Assembly: GCA_002255065.1 (NCBI GenBank)
Contig: NJEF01000002.1
Coordinates: forward strand, 1 to 21,765
From: Desulfurococcales archaeon ex4484_204
GTDB taxonomy: Archaea; Thermoproteota; Thermoprotei_A; Sulfolobales; NBVN01
Reading direction: 5' to 3'
DNA length: 21,765 nucleotides
Position 1 is the first letter of the stretch; each line of letters opens with the position of its first letter. A program made the position numbers and the translations under genes. The notes beneath the pieces were generated by a model. The model saw nothing but the letters and a program-made list of their open reading frames with translations. It ran no database searches and had not been told where the DNA came from. Below, piece after piece: positions 7,067 through 14,105 of the stretch.

Positions 7067-7513
7067 ATGAGCTTATGCAATAGCTGGTACTGCATCGAGG
7101 TAGTGCACTTTAAAGGACACAGGAATATTAGAGCACTACATAGAACAACCCTAGAGATAACAAAGGATGGCTACCTAACACCTAGAGGGGACTGTATAAT
7201 TGGTATAATGGCTGATAAATCACTAATGGACTTCAAACCCTCATTTAAGAGGATAGCCCAATGCAATAGCTCATTAATAGTCACCATCATAGCCGTAAGG
7301 GGCCTGGAACCCGATATCGTGATTTCTAAGGGTTCACAGGAGCTTTCCTACACGGATAGTAGGCGCATCATTATAAGGAAGTCCAGCTATGTAACCCCTA
7401 ATACTGCAGGCATTAAAGCTAATAAGGCAGCTATAGACATTAAGCGCGACATCATTAATGCCCTGAGGGAAGGGGCTGAAGGTATCGCCATCTTTATAGC
7501 GTTAAGATCCTAG
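7067..7513 (+). CDS. DUF371 family archaeal protein
   Basis: Conserved archaeal protein of unknown function, 148 residues. Recognisable family blocks are FKGHRNIRALHRTTLEITKD near residue 14, LTPRGDCIIGIMADKS (about 37-52), IIIRKSSYVTPNT (about 101-113), and a C-terminal KANKAAIDIKRDIINAL helix. No transmembrane segment or known catalytic triad is visible. The start is ATG 7067, with GGTGGT at 7055-7060, 6 bases away. Its stop is immediately next to the stop of the convergent methyltransferase gene (7513/7514), so the two transcripts must overlap at their 3' ends. Confidence 0.85.
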   Translation: MSLCNSWYCIEVVHFKGHRNIRALHRTTLEITKDGYLTPRGDCIIGIMADKSLMDFKPSFKRIAQCNSSLIVTIIAVRGLEPDIVISKGSQELSYTDSRRIIIRKSSYVTPNTAGIKANKAAIDIKRDIINALREGAEGIAIFIALRS

Positions 7514-8686
7514 CTACCTATGCAGGATTAGAGCGATAAAGAAGCCCTCAGTTCCGTGAATGTGGGGAAACAACCTCATTAACTTATCCCTAAACACCAC
7601 TACATTATATCCCGGTGATGCCCATGGAAGCGCCTTAACGAGTTTTAAGCCGCTACACCTATCAACTACTGCCTTAACTACCAACTCTCCCTCCTCAGGC
7701 ATTACAGAGCATGTTGAGTAAACAATGAGGTTACACAGCTTTACAGCGTTTTCCAAAAGCCTTCTCTGAATGTTAGAGTAGTACTCCACAACCGAGTGTG
7801 AGGTATGTATCTTAATACTTGGGTCCTTACCTACAGCACCAGTATTGCTACATGGTGCGTCGAGCATTACCTTAACATTGCAATTCCTTATGTTAATGTA
7901 AGCGGAATCGGCAGCTACTAGCTCTACACGTGATGTATTAACACCGTACTTACGTAACAGCACCTTCATGACTTTCAACCTTTTAACGTCTATATCGGCT
8001 GCTACAATCCTAGCCCTATTTTCAGTAAGCATCATAGCTAGCGAAGTCTTTATCCCGGGAGCTGCTGTCACATCAATTATCACATCCTCCGGCTCCGGCT
8101 TCAACACCTCAACTACGGCGGCTGACGCCTTATCATGGATTATAGCCTTAAATTCCTTAACGATACGTAGCTGCCTTAATGGCTTAGGGGAGCTAAGGAT
8201 CTTAACCATGTAGTAGAAATGCTTGTCATCCTCATAGTCTACCCCTTCCCTCTCAAGGTCTCTAAGCACGCTCTCTACCGATGCCTTAAGGGTATTAACC
8301 CTTAACCATAGGTTCCTCCGATTTAAGGATCTGAGCATAGCTTCTCCTTCCTCCCTACCTAGAAGCCCTACGATCCTTCCGTAGAACCACGCGTTATATG
8401 AGAGCTGGCAATAAGGTGGTAACGGGGTTTTAAGGCTTTCCACATTAAACCATAACCTTACCAGCTCCCTGTAACTCCTCACCTTACTACCTGTGATGCA
8501 GAGTAGCTTCATGTAGTCGGAAACAATGCTTCTAGCTTTCTCATAAGCAAGCTCTCTTTCACCATACCCTAGTTTAGCCTTTAGGAGCTTACACGCCCTC
8601 TTAAAGGCTAGCTCGACAGGTAAGCACCTCTCTACAACCTCGTAAAGCGTTCTAGACAGGAGATCTACTAACAGCTTATCCCTCAT
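7514..8686 (-). CDS. NOL1/NOP2/Sun (RsmB-like) RNA m5C methyltransferase with NusB-like N-terminus
   Basis: S-adenosylmethionine-dependent cytosine-C5 methyltransferase acting on tRNA or rRNA; the exact target cannot be read from sequence. Residues 1-130 form an all-helical region resembling the NusB-like RNA-binding domain of RsmB. The catalytic domain has DVTAAPGIKTS (about 205-215), DAPCSNTG (276-283, Cys279) and YSTCS (323-327, catalytic nucleophile Cys326), and ends with the usual GTEGFFIALI. The motif I segment reads APGIK instead of the common APGGK. I start at ATG 8686 (MRDKLL) because TTTTAAAG (8708-8715) is about 26 bases upstream, giving a leaderless mRNA. GTG 8698 would add four residues but is too close to that box. 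Confidence 0.92.
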   Translation of the reverse strand: MRDKLLVDLLSRTLYEVVERCLPVELAFKRACKLLKAKLGYGERELAYEKARSIVSDYMKLLCITGSKVRSYRELVRLWFNVESLKTPLPPYCQLSYNAWFYGRIVGLLGREEGEAMLRSLNRRNLWLRVNTLKASVESVLRDLEREGVDYEDDKHFYYMVKILSSPKPLRQLRIVKEFKAIIHDKASAAVVEVLKPEPEDVIIDVTAAPGIKTSLAMMLTENRARIVAADIDVKRLKVMKVLLRKYGVNTSRVELVAADSAYINIRNCNVKVMLDAPCSNTGAVGKDPSIKIHTSHSVVEYYSNIQRRLLENAVKLCNLIVYSTCSVMPEEGELVVKAVVDRCSGLKLVKALPWASPGYNVVVFRDKLMRLFPHIHGTEGFFIALILHR

Positions 8687-8792
8687 GATCCCTGCCACAT
8701 CTAAGATCTTTAAAACTGGTCAGAGAGGGTCCCATCTATCACCCCCTCAACCACTGACGGTAACATCATCCCACCCTAACTCCACTACGTCC

Positions 8793-8799
8793 CTTAAAG
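8793..8799 (+). promoter_or_regulatory. TATA-like box upstream of C/D RNA candidate
   Basis: CTTAAAG lies in the 8699-8830 gap, centred about 27 bases before 8823, which is just upstream of the C box at 8831. The more AT-rich TTAAATAATAAA (8809-8820) is too close to start the RNA correctly. Spacing argument only. Confidence 0.35.
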
Positions 8800-8830
8800 C
8801 TTATTACCTTAAATAATAAAGAATTAGTAG

Positions 8831-8880
8831 ATGATGAGGCCGCTCCAAGGAGATTTTATGACGAACTCGCGACGAACTGA
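8831..8880 (+). ncRNA. C/D box guide sRNA candidate
   Basis: Layout matches the strict archaeal C/D sRNA plan. C box ATGATGA (8831-8837) is followed by a 12-base spacer (8838-8849) and a degenerate D' box, GAGA (8850-8853). Then come a 4-base linker, a C' box ATGACGA (8858-8864), a second 12-base spacer (8865-8876), and D box CTGA (8877-8880). Both spacers are exactly 12 bases, the length needed by the L7Ae/Nop5/fibrillarin complex that 2'-O-methylates RNA. The D-side guide ACTCGCGACGAA can pair over about nine bases (one G-U) with the conserved 23S rRNA segment CGUCGUGAG near the peptidyl transferase region; I have this from memory of rRNA and could not check it here. The D' box is poor and the flanking terminal stem is weak. 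Confidence 0.6.
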
Positions 8881-9229
8881 TTTAATAAACTTCGCAGAGG
8901 TTCCCACCAACCGTTATAGATACTTGAATACCCTAAAATTTCGAAAACAGAGGAAACCTGTGTGATCTTTGGTAGATGCTACTAGGCATCGTGTTGGTAA
9001 GAGGCGTTCCCTACAAGACCGCTTAGCCAGCAGCTAGTCCTGAGATCCTCGTAGGTGAGTTGCTAGGATAGGATCTCTGCAATAGCCTTCAAAGCGATGA
9101 AAGCGCTTAAGCATGAGCTGCTGAGCAAGCACTCCTTTAGGAGATACGTGCATCAGCTACTTACACCTAAGGGAAACCCCTCGTAGTGCTCCTAGCTCTC
9201 ATTACTACCAGCCTCCACCTACTCCTGTC
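8881..9229. other. Intergenic stretch with hairpins and short unidentifiable coding fragments
   Basis: No complete gene is visible. On the plus strand, a 29-codon piece at 9097-9186 reads MKALKHELLSKHSFRRYVHQ and continues to LTPKGNPS, with protein-like composition but blocked upstream by a stop. A piece at about 8970-9035 reads VDATRHRVGKRRSLQDRLAS. They look like remains of a decayed gene, perhaps a transposase, but I cannot name it. The segment also contains GATGC/GCATC (8975-8979/8986-8990) and GAGATCC/GGATCTC (9042-9048/9071-9077) inverted repeats. RNase P RNA and SRP RNA signatures were looked for and not found. Confidence 0.3.
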
Positions 9230-9733
9230 CTAAAGTTTTGTAACGTACTTTACCGCCTTCTTCAACGTTCCGGTAGTCCTGATCGGTACCACTATAAAGC
9301 TACCCTTACTTGCATATTGAGCGTACCCTATTGATACTAAAAGCTTAGCTCTGTAGCTAGAGTTAAACCTTATCACCCCTCTCTGCAGCTCCTTATCAAA
9401 GAACTTAACAGCAATGCCCGCCCTCGATAGCTCAAAGACACCGAATAACGTCTTAAAAGCCTCCTTAAGCCTACGCTCAACTTCCTCCTTAGTAGCAGAG
9501 TCCCTATTCGCTATGACTTCAAATACTAAGTACCTCCTACGTAGCCTCCCTATCTCCTCAGCAGCCTTAACATACCTCTTAAGCACTCTAATATTTAATG
9601 CCCTAAACATACTCTTCACCCACCTGCTATATCTAACTGTCAGCACTAACGCTGCTATTGATAGCGAAAAAGCCCCTACAACGAATACTAGTATGAATAT
9701 GAATTGGTATAGGGGGATCTCATCAATAATCAC
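9230..9733 (-). CDS. rnp2: RNase P protein component 2 (Pop5) with N-terminal membrane segment
   Basis: Protein subunit of archaeal RNase P, which removes 5' leaders from pre-tRNA; Pop5 pairs with Rpp30 to activate the catalytic RNA. The Pop5 domain spans about 65-165 (RRRYLVFEVIANRD, RLKEAFKTLFGVFELSRAGI, FDKELQRGVIRF, IVVPIRTTGTLKKA). Before it are about 64 extra residues, with one hydrophobic stretch at roughly 10-33 (FIFILVFVVGAFSLSIAALV) followed by basic residues, a likely transmembrane anchor with the Pop5 domain in the cytoplasm. Typical Pop5 is about 120-140 residues; this is 167. The start is GTG 9733, which overlaps the Rpp30 stop as GTGA, so the extension is in a translationally coupled frame. 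An internal ATG at 9610 would give a 126-residue soluble form. Confidence 0.9.
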   Translation of the reverse strand: MIIDEIPLYQFIFILVFVVGAFSLSIAALVLTVRYSRWVKSMFRALNIRVLKRYVKAAEEIGRLRRRYLVFEVIANRDSATKEEVERRLKEAFKTLFGVFELSRAGIAVKFFDKELQRGVIRFNSSYRAKLLVSIGYAQYASKGSFIVVPIRTTGTLKKAVKYVTKL

Positions 9734-10335
9734 GGTCTCACACTCATTAATATCCTGTACGGGAGGTGCTTAACCATCTTAATAGCTAGAAGCTCATCTA
9801 AACCGAGTTCCTCCAGTAAGGATATAGCCACTAGTGGGTGAAGGAGAAGCTTAGGGCTTGAAGCACCAGAGCTAATAAGTACTTCCAGCTTACCAAGCCG
9901 TACAGCCCTCATTAAACGAGTTAACCTGGTAAGGTGCCTTCCAGCTGAGATTAACTGCAGTATGTCGTTAACCCTTAACTCCACAGGCAGCTTCAGCATG
10001 ATTAACTTATCAATAGTTGTTCTATCAAGCCTTAGCAAAGCTTGCTTACTAAGGGTTACTACATGCATCACACGCTTTAGCCTACTACTAAACTTTAAGT
10101 CCTCTCTACTCTTAACGATCAGTGACCTGATAACACCGCTAGGTACCTTGAGAAGCGAGGCTGCATCGCTGGACGTTACCCTGGGAACCAATAGGACGTT
10201 ATTAAGCTCCCTAAAACCTCTTAAACCTTCAACAGCCACAGCCCTAATCATTAACTTACTAGCGAAGTACGCCAGCTCCTTGAGATCGCCATCCTCCACA
10301 CCTCCAAAATAGCCTATATCGATGTACGCACTCAC
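9730..10335 (-). CDS. rnp3: RNase P protein component 3 (Rpp30)
   Basis: Second RNase P protein subunit, a TIM-barrel-like protein that forms a complex with Pop5 on the catalytic domain of the RNA. It has 201 residues, close to the archaeal norm. Supporting motifs are MSAYIDIGYFGG at the start (first barrel strand), PVELRVNDILQLISAGRHLT (about 117-136), and the near-universal LISSGASSPKLLLHP (about 153-167) followed by the helix containing LLEELGL. The start is GTG 10335; it overlaps the stop of the COG1325 gene (GTGA) and has GGTGGGTG 5 bases upstream. The 3' end overlaps rnp2 in the same way, so the three genes are expressed together. Confidence 0.93.
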   Translation of the reverse strand: MSAYIDIGYFGGVEDGDLKELAYFASKLMIRAVAVEGLRGFRELNNVLLVPRVTSSDAASLLKVPSGVIRSLIVKSREDLKFSSRLKRVMHVVTLSKQALLRLDRTTIDKLIMLKLPVELRVNDILQLISAGRHLTRLTRLMRAVRLGKLEVLISSGASSPKLLLHPLVAISLLEELGLDELLAIKMVKHLPYRILMSVRP

Positions 10336-10787
10336 TTACACCCACCAATTAACTCGGTGAGGAACTTCCTTAACCTCTCTACATCCATAGCTCCCTCAAT
10401 TGTCGCCATAACCTTTATTACGTCGCCACCTTCAAGTAACGTTAACCTATTCAAGTAAGCCTGCTGCTTACTCAACCTTATATAGAGATGGGATGCCTTA
10501 GCATTAACTCTATTACTAAGGGTGGCAATAAGGATGTTTCTTTCGGTGCTACTCAACGAACATATGATGTTTTTTAAAACGTTTAGGGATTCGCTCCCCT
10601 TAATCCTTAACTTAAGAATTCCTATCTCATTGCCGTAATGCCCCTTAACATTAACTACATCTACACGAACTCTATTCCTCATATCGCTGGGTATGGTGTT
10701 AAGTAGGGCCTGCTTTACCTTAGAGAAGTCCTCTGTAGCGTGGGAAAAAGTTTCAATGACTACCTGCTTAACACGAATTACCCTCAT
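10332..10787 (-). CDS. COG1325 (DUF54) predicted RNA-binding / exosome-associated protein
   Basis: Archaeal protein of the COG1325 family, predicted to bind RNA and often listed as exosome-related because of gene neighbourhood; its biochemical role is not settled. It has 151 residues. Family blocks are VKQVVIETFSHATED near the start, VKGHYGNEIGILKLRI (about 48-63), and ASHLYIRLSKQQAYLNRLTL (about 98-117) with EGGDVIKVMATIEG following. ATG 10787 is preferred over the adjacent TTG at 10790. It sits 32 bases downstream of rpl15e and overlaps rnp3 by 4 bases, linking a ribosomal protein to RNase P subunits in one operon, a typical archaeal order. Confidence 0.88.
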   Translation of the reverse strand: MRVIRVKQVVIETFSHATEDFSKVKQALLNTIPSDMRNRVRVDVVNVKGHYGNEIGILKLRIKGSESLNVLKNIICSLSSTERNILIATLSNRVNAKASHLYIRLSKQQAYLNRLTLLEGGDVIKVMATIEGAMDVERLRKFLTELIGGCK

Positions 10788-10819
10788 CAATATACTTAGC
10801 CTATTACCTTATATCTTCT

Positions 10820-11464
10820 TTACTCTTTAGGGGCTATTAACCTGGCACCCCTCGATGCCTCATGCCTTCTCCTTAACCTTCTCTCCTTGGACTTCTTTCT
10901 CCACTTCCACTTATGTGTTCCCTTAAGCCCTCTACTTCTTAATAAACCCCTCATCCTCCTACCAGCCATTGTTTTACCCCTGAAGACCCTCCCCCTCTGA
11001 CTAGGGTGCGTAACCCAGTTGATATCCTTATCCGCCCTAATTGCTGGGTGGTGAGGATCTACTAGAATCACCTCAAAGTATTTATGTAGGCCATCCTCAC
11101 CTACGTAGTAACTCCCTAGAACCTCCATATTGGGATACTTCCTTGCAACCCTCTCCTCAGCGATGAGTTGGAGGGATTTAGCTGGTGCGTACCCGTAAAC
11201 ACCCATCCTCTTCGGCCTCCTACCCGAGTTAGGCCTCTGCTTCCTCATACCACCCTTCCTAACCCTAGCCCTAACTACGATGAAGCCCTGCTTTGCCTCA
11301 TAACCTAAAGCCCTAGCTCTATCAAGCCTCGTAGGCCTCTCAATCCTCACTATTGATGGCTGGCTCCTCCACTCTATTAACCTCTCCTTCATTAACTTAC
11401 CTAGCTCCCCCTCGTAGGGCCTCTTCCACGCCTCCGCTATGTAGTGATACATTGTCTTAACCAA
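10820..11464 (-). CDS. rpl15e: 50S ribosomal protein L15e
   Basis: Large-subunit ribosomal protein found only in archaea and eukaryotes. It has 214 residues, slightly longer than the common archaeal form of about 190 because of a basic C-terminal tail (RRLRRRHEASRGARLIAPKE). Diagnostic blocks are MYHYIAEAWKRP, IERPTRLDRARALGYEAKQG, GMRKQRPNSGRRPKRMGVYG, and VDPHHPAIRADKDINWV. The start is TTG 11464, giving MVKTMYHYIAEAW, which matches the family N-terminus; the internal ATG at 11452 would cut into it. A TATA box at 11504-11513 (minus strand AGCTTATAAC) predicts a leader of about 17 bases. First gene of the L15e-COG1325-Rpp30-Pop5 operon. Confidence 0.96.
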   Translation of the reverse strand: MVKTMYHYIAEAWKRPYEGELGKLMKERLIEWRSQPSIVRIERPTRLDRARALGYEAKQGFIVVRARVRKGGMRKQRPNSGRRPKRMGVYGYAPAKSLQLIAEERVARKYPNMEVLGSYYVGEDGLHKYFEVILVDPHHPAIRADKDINWVTHPSQRGRVFRGKTMAGRRMRGLLRSRGLKGTHKWKWRKKSKERRLRRRHEASRGARLIAPKE

Positions 11465-11503
11465 TCCCTACACCCGCTAACCCTCAGACTCTAAGATTTA
11501 GGG

Positions 11504-11513
11504 GTTATAAGCT
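11504..11513 (-). promoter_or_regulatory. TATA box of the L15e-RNase P operon
   Basis: Minus strand AGCTTATAAC centred near 11508, about 44 bases before the TTG start at 11464, predicting a transcript start near 11481. It lies back to back with the promoter of the GTPase gene on the other strand. Confidence 0.5.
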
Positions 11514-11520
11514 ATTCCTT

Positions 11521-11564
11521 CCTAGAATATCTTAAAAAGAGTCGAGCCTAGAAATATTCCTAGG
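11521..11564 (+). promoter_or_regulatory. TATA box flanked by CCTAGAA-type repeats and a palindrome, upstream of the GTPase gene
   Basis: TATA-like CTTAAAAAG (11531-11539) predicts a transcript start near 11561. CCTAGAATAT occurs just before it (11521-11530). An 18-base near-palindrome, CCTAGAAATATTCCTAGG, lies after it (11547-11564), sharing CCTAGAA and ending in the ribosome-binding GGTGGT. Paired sites around a TATA box could be a repressor operator. No regulator is known for it. Confidence 0.35.
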
Positions 11565-11571
11565 TGGTTAA

Positions 11572-12801
11572 TTGCCTCCACCTCCTCCACTAATAGGTAT
11601 TGTGGGTAAGACAAACGTTGGTAAGTCGACGTTCTTTGAAGCAGCTACGCTAATAAACGTTAAGATAGAGAACAGGCCCTTCGTTACAATAGAGCCGAAC
11701 ATCGGTATAGGGTATGTTAGGAGGAGGTGCGCGCACGTAGAGCTAGGTTTACGTAAGTGCGACCCCGTTAACTCGCTCTGCATTAAGGGCTACAGGTTTA
11801 TTCCCGTTAAGTTAATGGATGTTGCAGGCTTAATTAAAGGAGCCCATAAAGGGAGAGGCCTCGGGAATAAATTCATGGATAGCTTAAGGCAGGCCGATGT
11901 GCTGTTACTAATAGTGGATATGTCGGGCTCAACAAATGAGGAAGGCCTTCCCGTAAGACCTGGAACCAACGACCCTGTAGAGGAGGTAAGAAGCATTGAA
12001 TTCGAGATAGATGAGTGGTTTTACGGGGTCATTAGCAAGGACTGGGTGAGGTTAGCAAGGTCCTTAGATGTACTCCCTCCCGATAAGGCCGTAGATCTAC
12101 TAGCAAGGAGGGTTTCAGGTCTATCCATTAAGAGAGAGCACGTAGTTATGGCTTTAAGGGATACGAAGCTAGAGCACGTTAAGTTTAGCTCCTGGAGCAT
12201 CGAAGAACTGAAGCTCTTTACTAAGAGGTTAAGGAGTATTTCCAAGCCCATAGTAATTATTGCTAACAAGATGGATATACCCGAAGCCCAGGACAACTTA
12301 AGAAAGGCCTTAAAAGAGCTTAAAGGAAGAACGATCATCCCGGTAAGCGCTATGTATGAGCTTGCCCTACGTAGGGCTTCAAAATGTGGATTAATAGATT
12401 ACATACCGGGAGATGCCGACTTTACCATAGCTAAACCCCAAGCTCTGAATAAGAGACAGTTAGACGCGCTTGAAAGGGTAAGGGATTTCATGAGGAGGTA
12501 CGGGGGTACGGGGGTACAGCAAGCACTCAATACCGCGGTTTTCAACGTCCTTAAAATGATTGCCGTATACCCAGTGGAGGATCCCCATAAATTAACAGAC
12601 CACGCAGGCCACGTCTTACCCGATGCCTACTTAGTTAGGGAGGGGGTGACAGCGATAGAGCTCGCATCTATGATTCATACAGACTTAGCTAAGGGCTTCC
12701 TCTACGCTATACTCGCTAAAAGCGGTAAGAAGGTAGGGGCTTCACACGCTTTAAGGGATGGCGATATAGTGAAGATAGTCTCAGCTACTGCCAGACATTA
12801 A
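11572..12801 (+). CDS. Obg/YchF-type GTP-binding protein with C-terminal TGS domain
   Basis: TRAFAC-class P-loop NTPase of the COG0012 (YchF/Ola1, YGR210-like archaeal) group, thought to act on ribosomes or translation. It has 409 residues. The G1 loop GKTNVGKS is at 12-19, G3 DVAGLIKGAHKGRGLG at 83-98, and G4 NKMD at 232-235. Canonical NKxD rather than the altered G4 of bacterial YchF suggests GTP preference; that is inference. A helical insert lies between G3 and G4. The TGS-like RNA-binding domain occupies about 340-405 (ATTLEDP-type segment read here as VYPVEDPHKLTDHAGHVLPD, then ending DGDIVKIVSA). The start is TTG 11572 with GGTGGT 5 bases upstream. Its 3' end overlaps the convergent nucleotidylyltransferase gene by 17 bases. 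Confidence 0.92.
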   Translation: MPPPPPLIGIVGKTNVGKSTFFEAATLINVKIENRPFVTIEPNIGIGYVRRRCAHVELGLRKCDPVNSLCIKGYRFIPVKLMDVAGLIKGAHKGRGLGNKFMDSLRQADVLLLIVDMSGSTNEEGLPVRPGTNDPVEEVRSIEFEIDEWFYGVISKDWVRLARSLDVLPPDKAVDLLARRVSGLSIKREHVVMALRDTKLEHVKFSSWSIEELKLFTKRLRSISKPIVIIANKMDIPEAQDNLRKALKELKGRTIIPVSAMYELALRRASKCGLIDYIPGDADFTIAKPQALNKRQLDALERVRDFMRRYGGTGVQQALNTAVFNVLKMIAVYPVEDPHKLTDHAGHVLPDAYLVREGVTAIELASMIHTDLAKGFLYAILAKSGKKVGASHALRDGDIVKIVSATARH

Positions 12802-14068
12802 GGTCAACGTTGCATAACCCCTTAACCCTCTTCATGCTGCCGTGCCCCTCGTAGATCGTGCATGGCGGTACGTCCTCACAAACGGTTACTCCTGGGTAGA
12901 TCCATGAGTAAGCACCAACCTTCTTACCTGGGCATATCGACACATTAACACCCGTCTTTACGAAACCACCTATTAGGCCGCCAATCTTCCTCCTGCCGCT
13001 GCCTTCAAGCCTGCCCTTTACAGCGACTTTAACCTCGCCCTCGTCAAACCTTAAGTTAGCGAGAATTGTTCCAGCGCCTAAGTTCGCGTTCTCGCACACC
13101 ACGGAATCCCCTACGTAGGACTGGTGCGCGATATGCACGTTCTCCATCACTACGCTCTCCTTAACCTCTACATTAAAACCTATCCTGGAACCCCCTAAAA
13201 CCACCGTATATGGCCTAATGAAGGCGTTAGGACCTATTACAGCACCTTTACCTATTAGAGCTGGCCCGATAATGTACGTACCAGATAGAACCTCGGAGTC
13301 CTCTTCAATAACGACGCTCCCCTTAATTACCACCCCTCTCTCTACCCTTCCTCTCACCACGCTCCTATCTAGCCTTGAGAGTAGGTGCTTATTGATTTCA
13401 ATAACCTTCCAAGGTCTTCCGATCTCAAACCACTCCCTTAACTTTAGTACTTTAATGCTTACCGAGCTGGTCGCGTTGTTTAATGCATCTGTTAATTCGT
13501 ATTCCCCCCTCGAGCTCAGCTGAACATTCGCTAAATACCTCTCAATCCATTTACTAAACTTGTAGATGCCTGCGTTAACTAGGTTTGATGGCGGCTTAGA
13601 TGGTTTCTCAATCACCCTCTGCACTCTGCCATTACTATCGGTGATTATAACGCCATACTTATCCGGGCTACTAACCTCAAAGGCCCCTATAACACTGCCT
13701 TTAGTAGCTACTAAAGTTCTTAGGTCCGTGGCGCTTACGTAGACATCTCCGTAAAGAACTATAAACTCCTCGTCTATGACATCGTTAAGCGCTTTTAATA
13801 GGGCATCAGCTGTACCTAGAGGCTTGCCCTGCTCAGTTACCTTAATAGGTATCCCTAATTTCTTCGAGTAGATGTGTGCAGCGTTAACTACTTGTTCTTT
13901 TAGGTAGCTAACAACTACAACGACCCTCTTAACCCCTGCCTCCTTAAGTACATGGAGCTGGTGCTCAAGTAAGGTGGTATTTAGTAGCGGTACTAAGGCT
14001 TTATGCCTTGTATGCGTTATGGGCTCTAAACCCTTACCATACCCCGCAGACAGTATTATACCTTCCAC
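12785..14068 (-). CDS. Bifunctional sugar-1-phosphate nucleotidylyltransferase / acetyltransferase (GlmU/ST0452-like)
   Basis: Two-domain enzyme like Sulfolobus ST0452: residues 1 to about 225 are a nucleotidyltransferase making NDP-sugars from sugar-1-phosphates, and about 235-410 a left-handed beta-helix of hexapeptide repeats typical of acetyl-CoA-dependent sugar-amine acetyltransferases. Together they would make UDP-N-acetylhexosamines for glycans. Visible are TEQGKPLGTADAL, YGDVYV (metal-binding Asp), EKPSKPPSNLVNAGIYKF, and the hexapeptide region including GAGTILANLRFDE and SGRRKIGGLIGG. The signature loop normally GxGxRLxPxTxxRPK reads GYGKGLEPITHTRHK (9-23): the triphosphate-binding Arg is Gly13 and the Pro is His22. 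The start is GTG 14068. It follows S3Ae by 37 bases. Confidence 0.9.
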   Translation of the reverse strand: MEGIILSAGYGKGLEPITHTRHKALVPLLNTTLLEHQLHVLKEAGVKRVVVVVSYLKEQVVNAAHIYSKKLGIPIKVTEQGKPLGTADALLKALNDVIDEEFIVLYGDVYVSATDLRTLVATKGSVIGAFEVSSPDKYGVIITDSNGRVQRVIEKPSKPPSNLVNAGIYKFSKWIERYLANVQLSSRGEYELTDALNNATSSVSIKVLKLREWFEIGRPWKVIEINKHLLSRLDRSVVRGRVERGVVIKGSVVIEEDSEVLSGTYIIGPALIGKGAVIGPNAFIRPYTVVLGGSRIGFNVEVKESVVMENVHIAHQSYVGDSVVCENANLGAGTILANLRFDEGEVKVAVKGRLEGSGRRKIGGLIGGFVKTGVNVSICPGKKVGAYSWIYPGVTVCEDVPPCTIYEGHGSMKRVKGLCNVDLNVWQ

Positions 14069-14105
14069 TTCCTAAGCACCTTAAAAATTAACTGAGGGGT
14101 TTACC

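Noticed and set aside
8935..9190. RNase P RNA or SRP RNA, suggested by nearby RNase P protein genes and a GAGGAAA string
   Set aside because: GAGGAAA is followed by CCTG instead of the conserved GUCC run, and the matching second conserved region and SRP tetraloop/Alu motifs were not found.
12498..12517. Short tandem repeat GTAC-GGGG-GTAC in the GTPase gene
   Set aside because: It encodes a normal in-frame Tyr-Gly-Gly-Thr-Gly stretch; two units only, with no sign of a repeat array.
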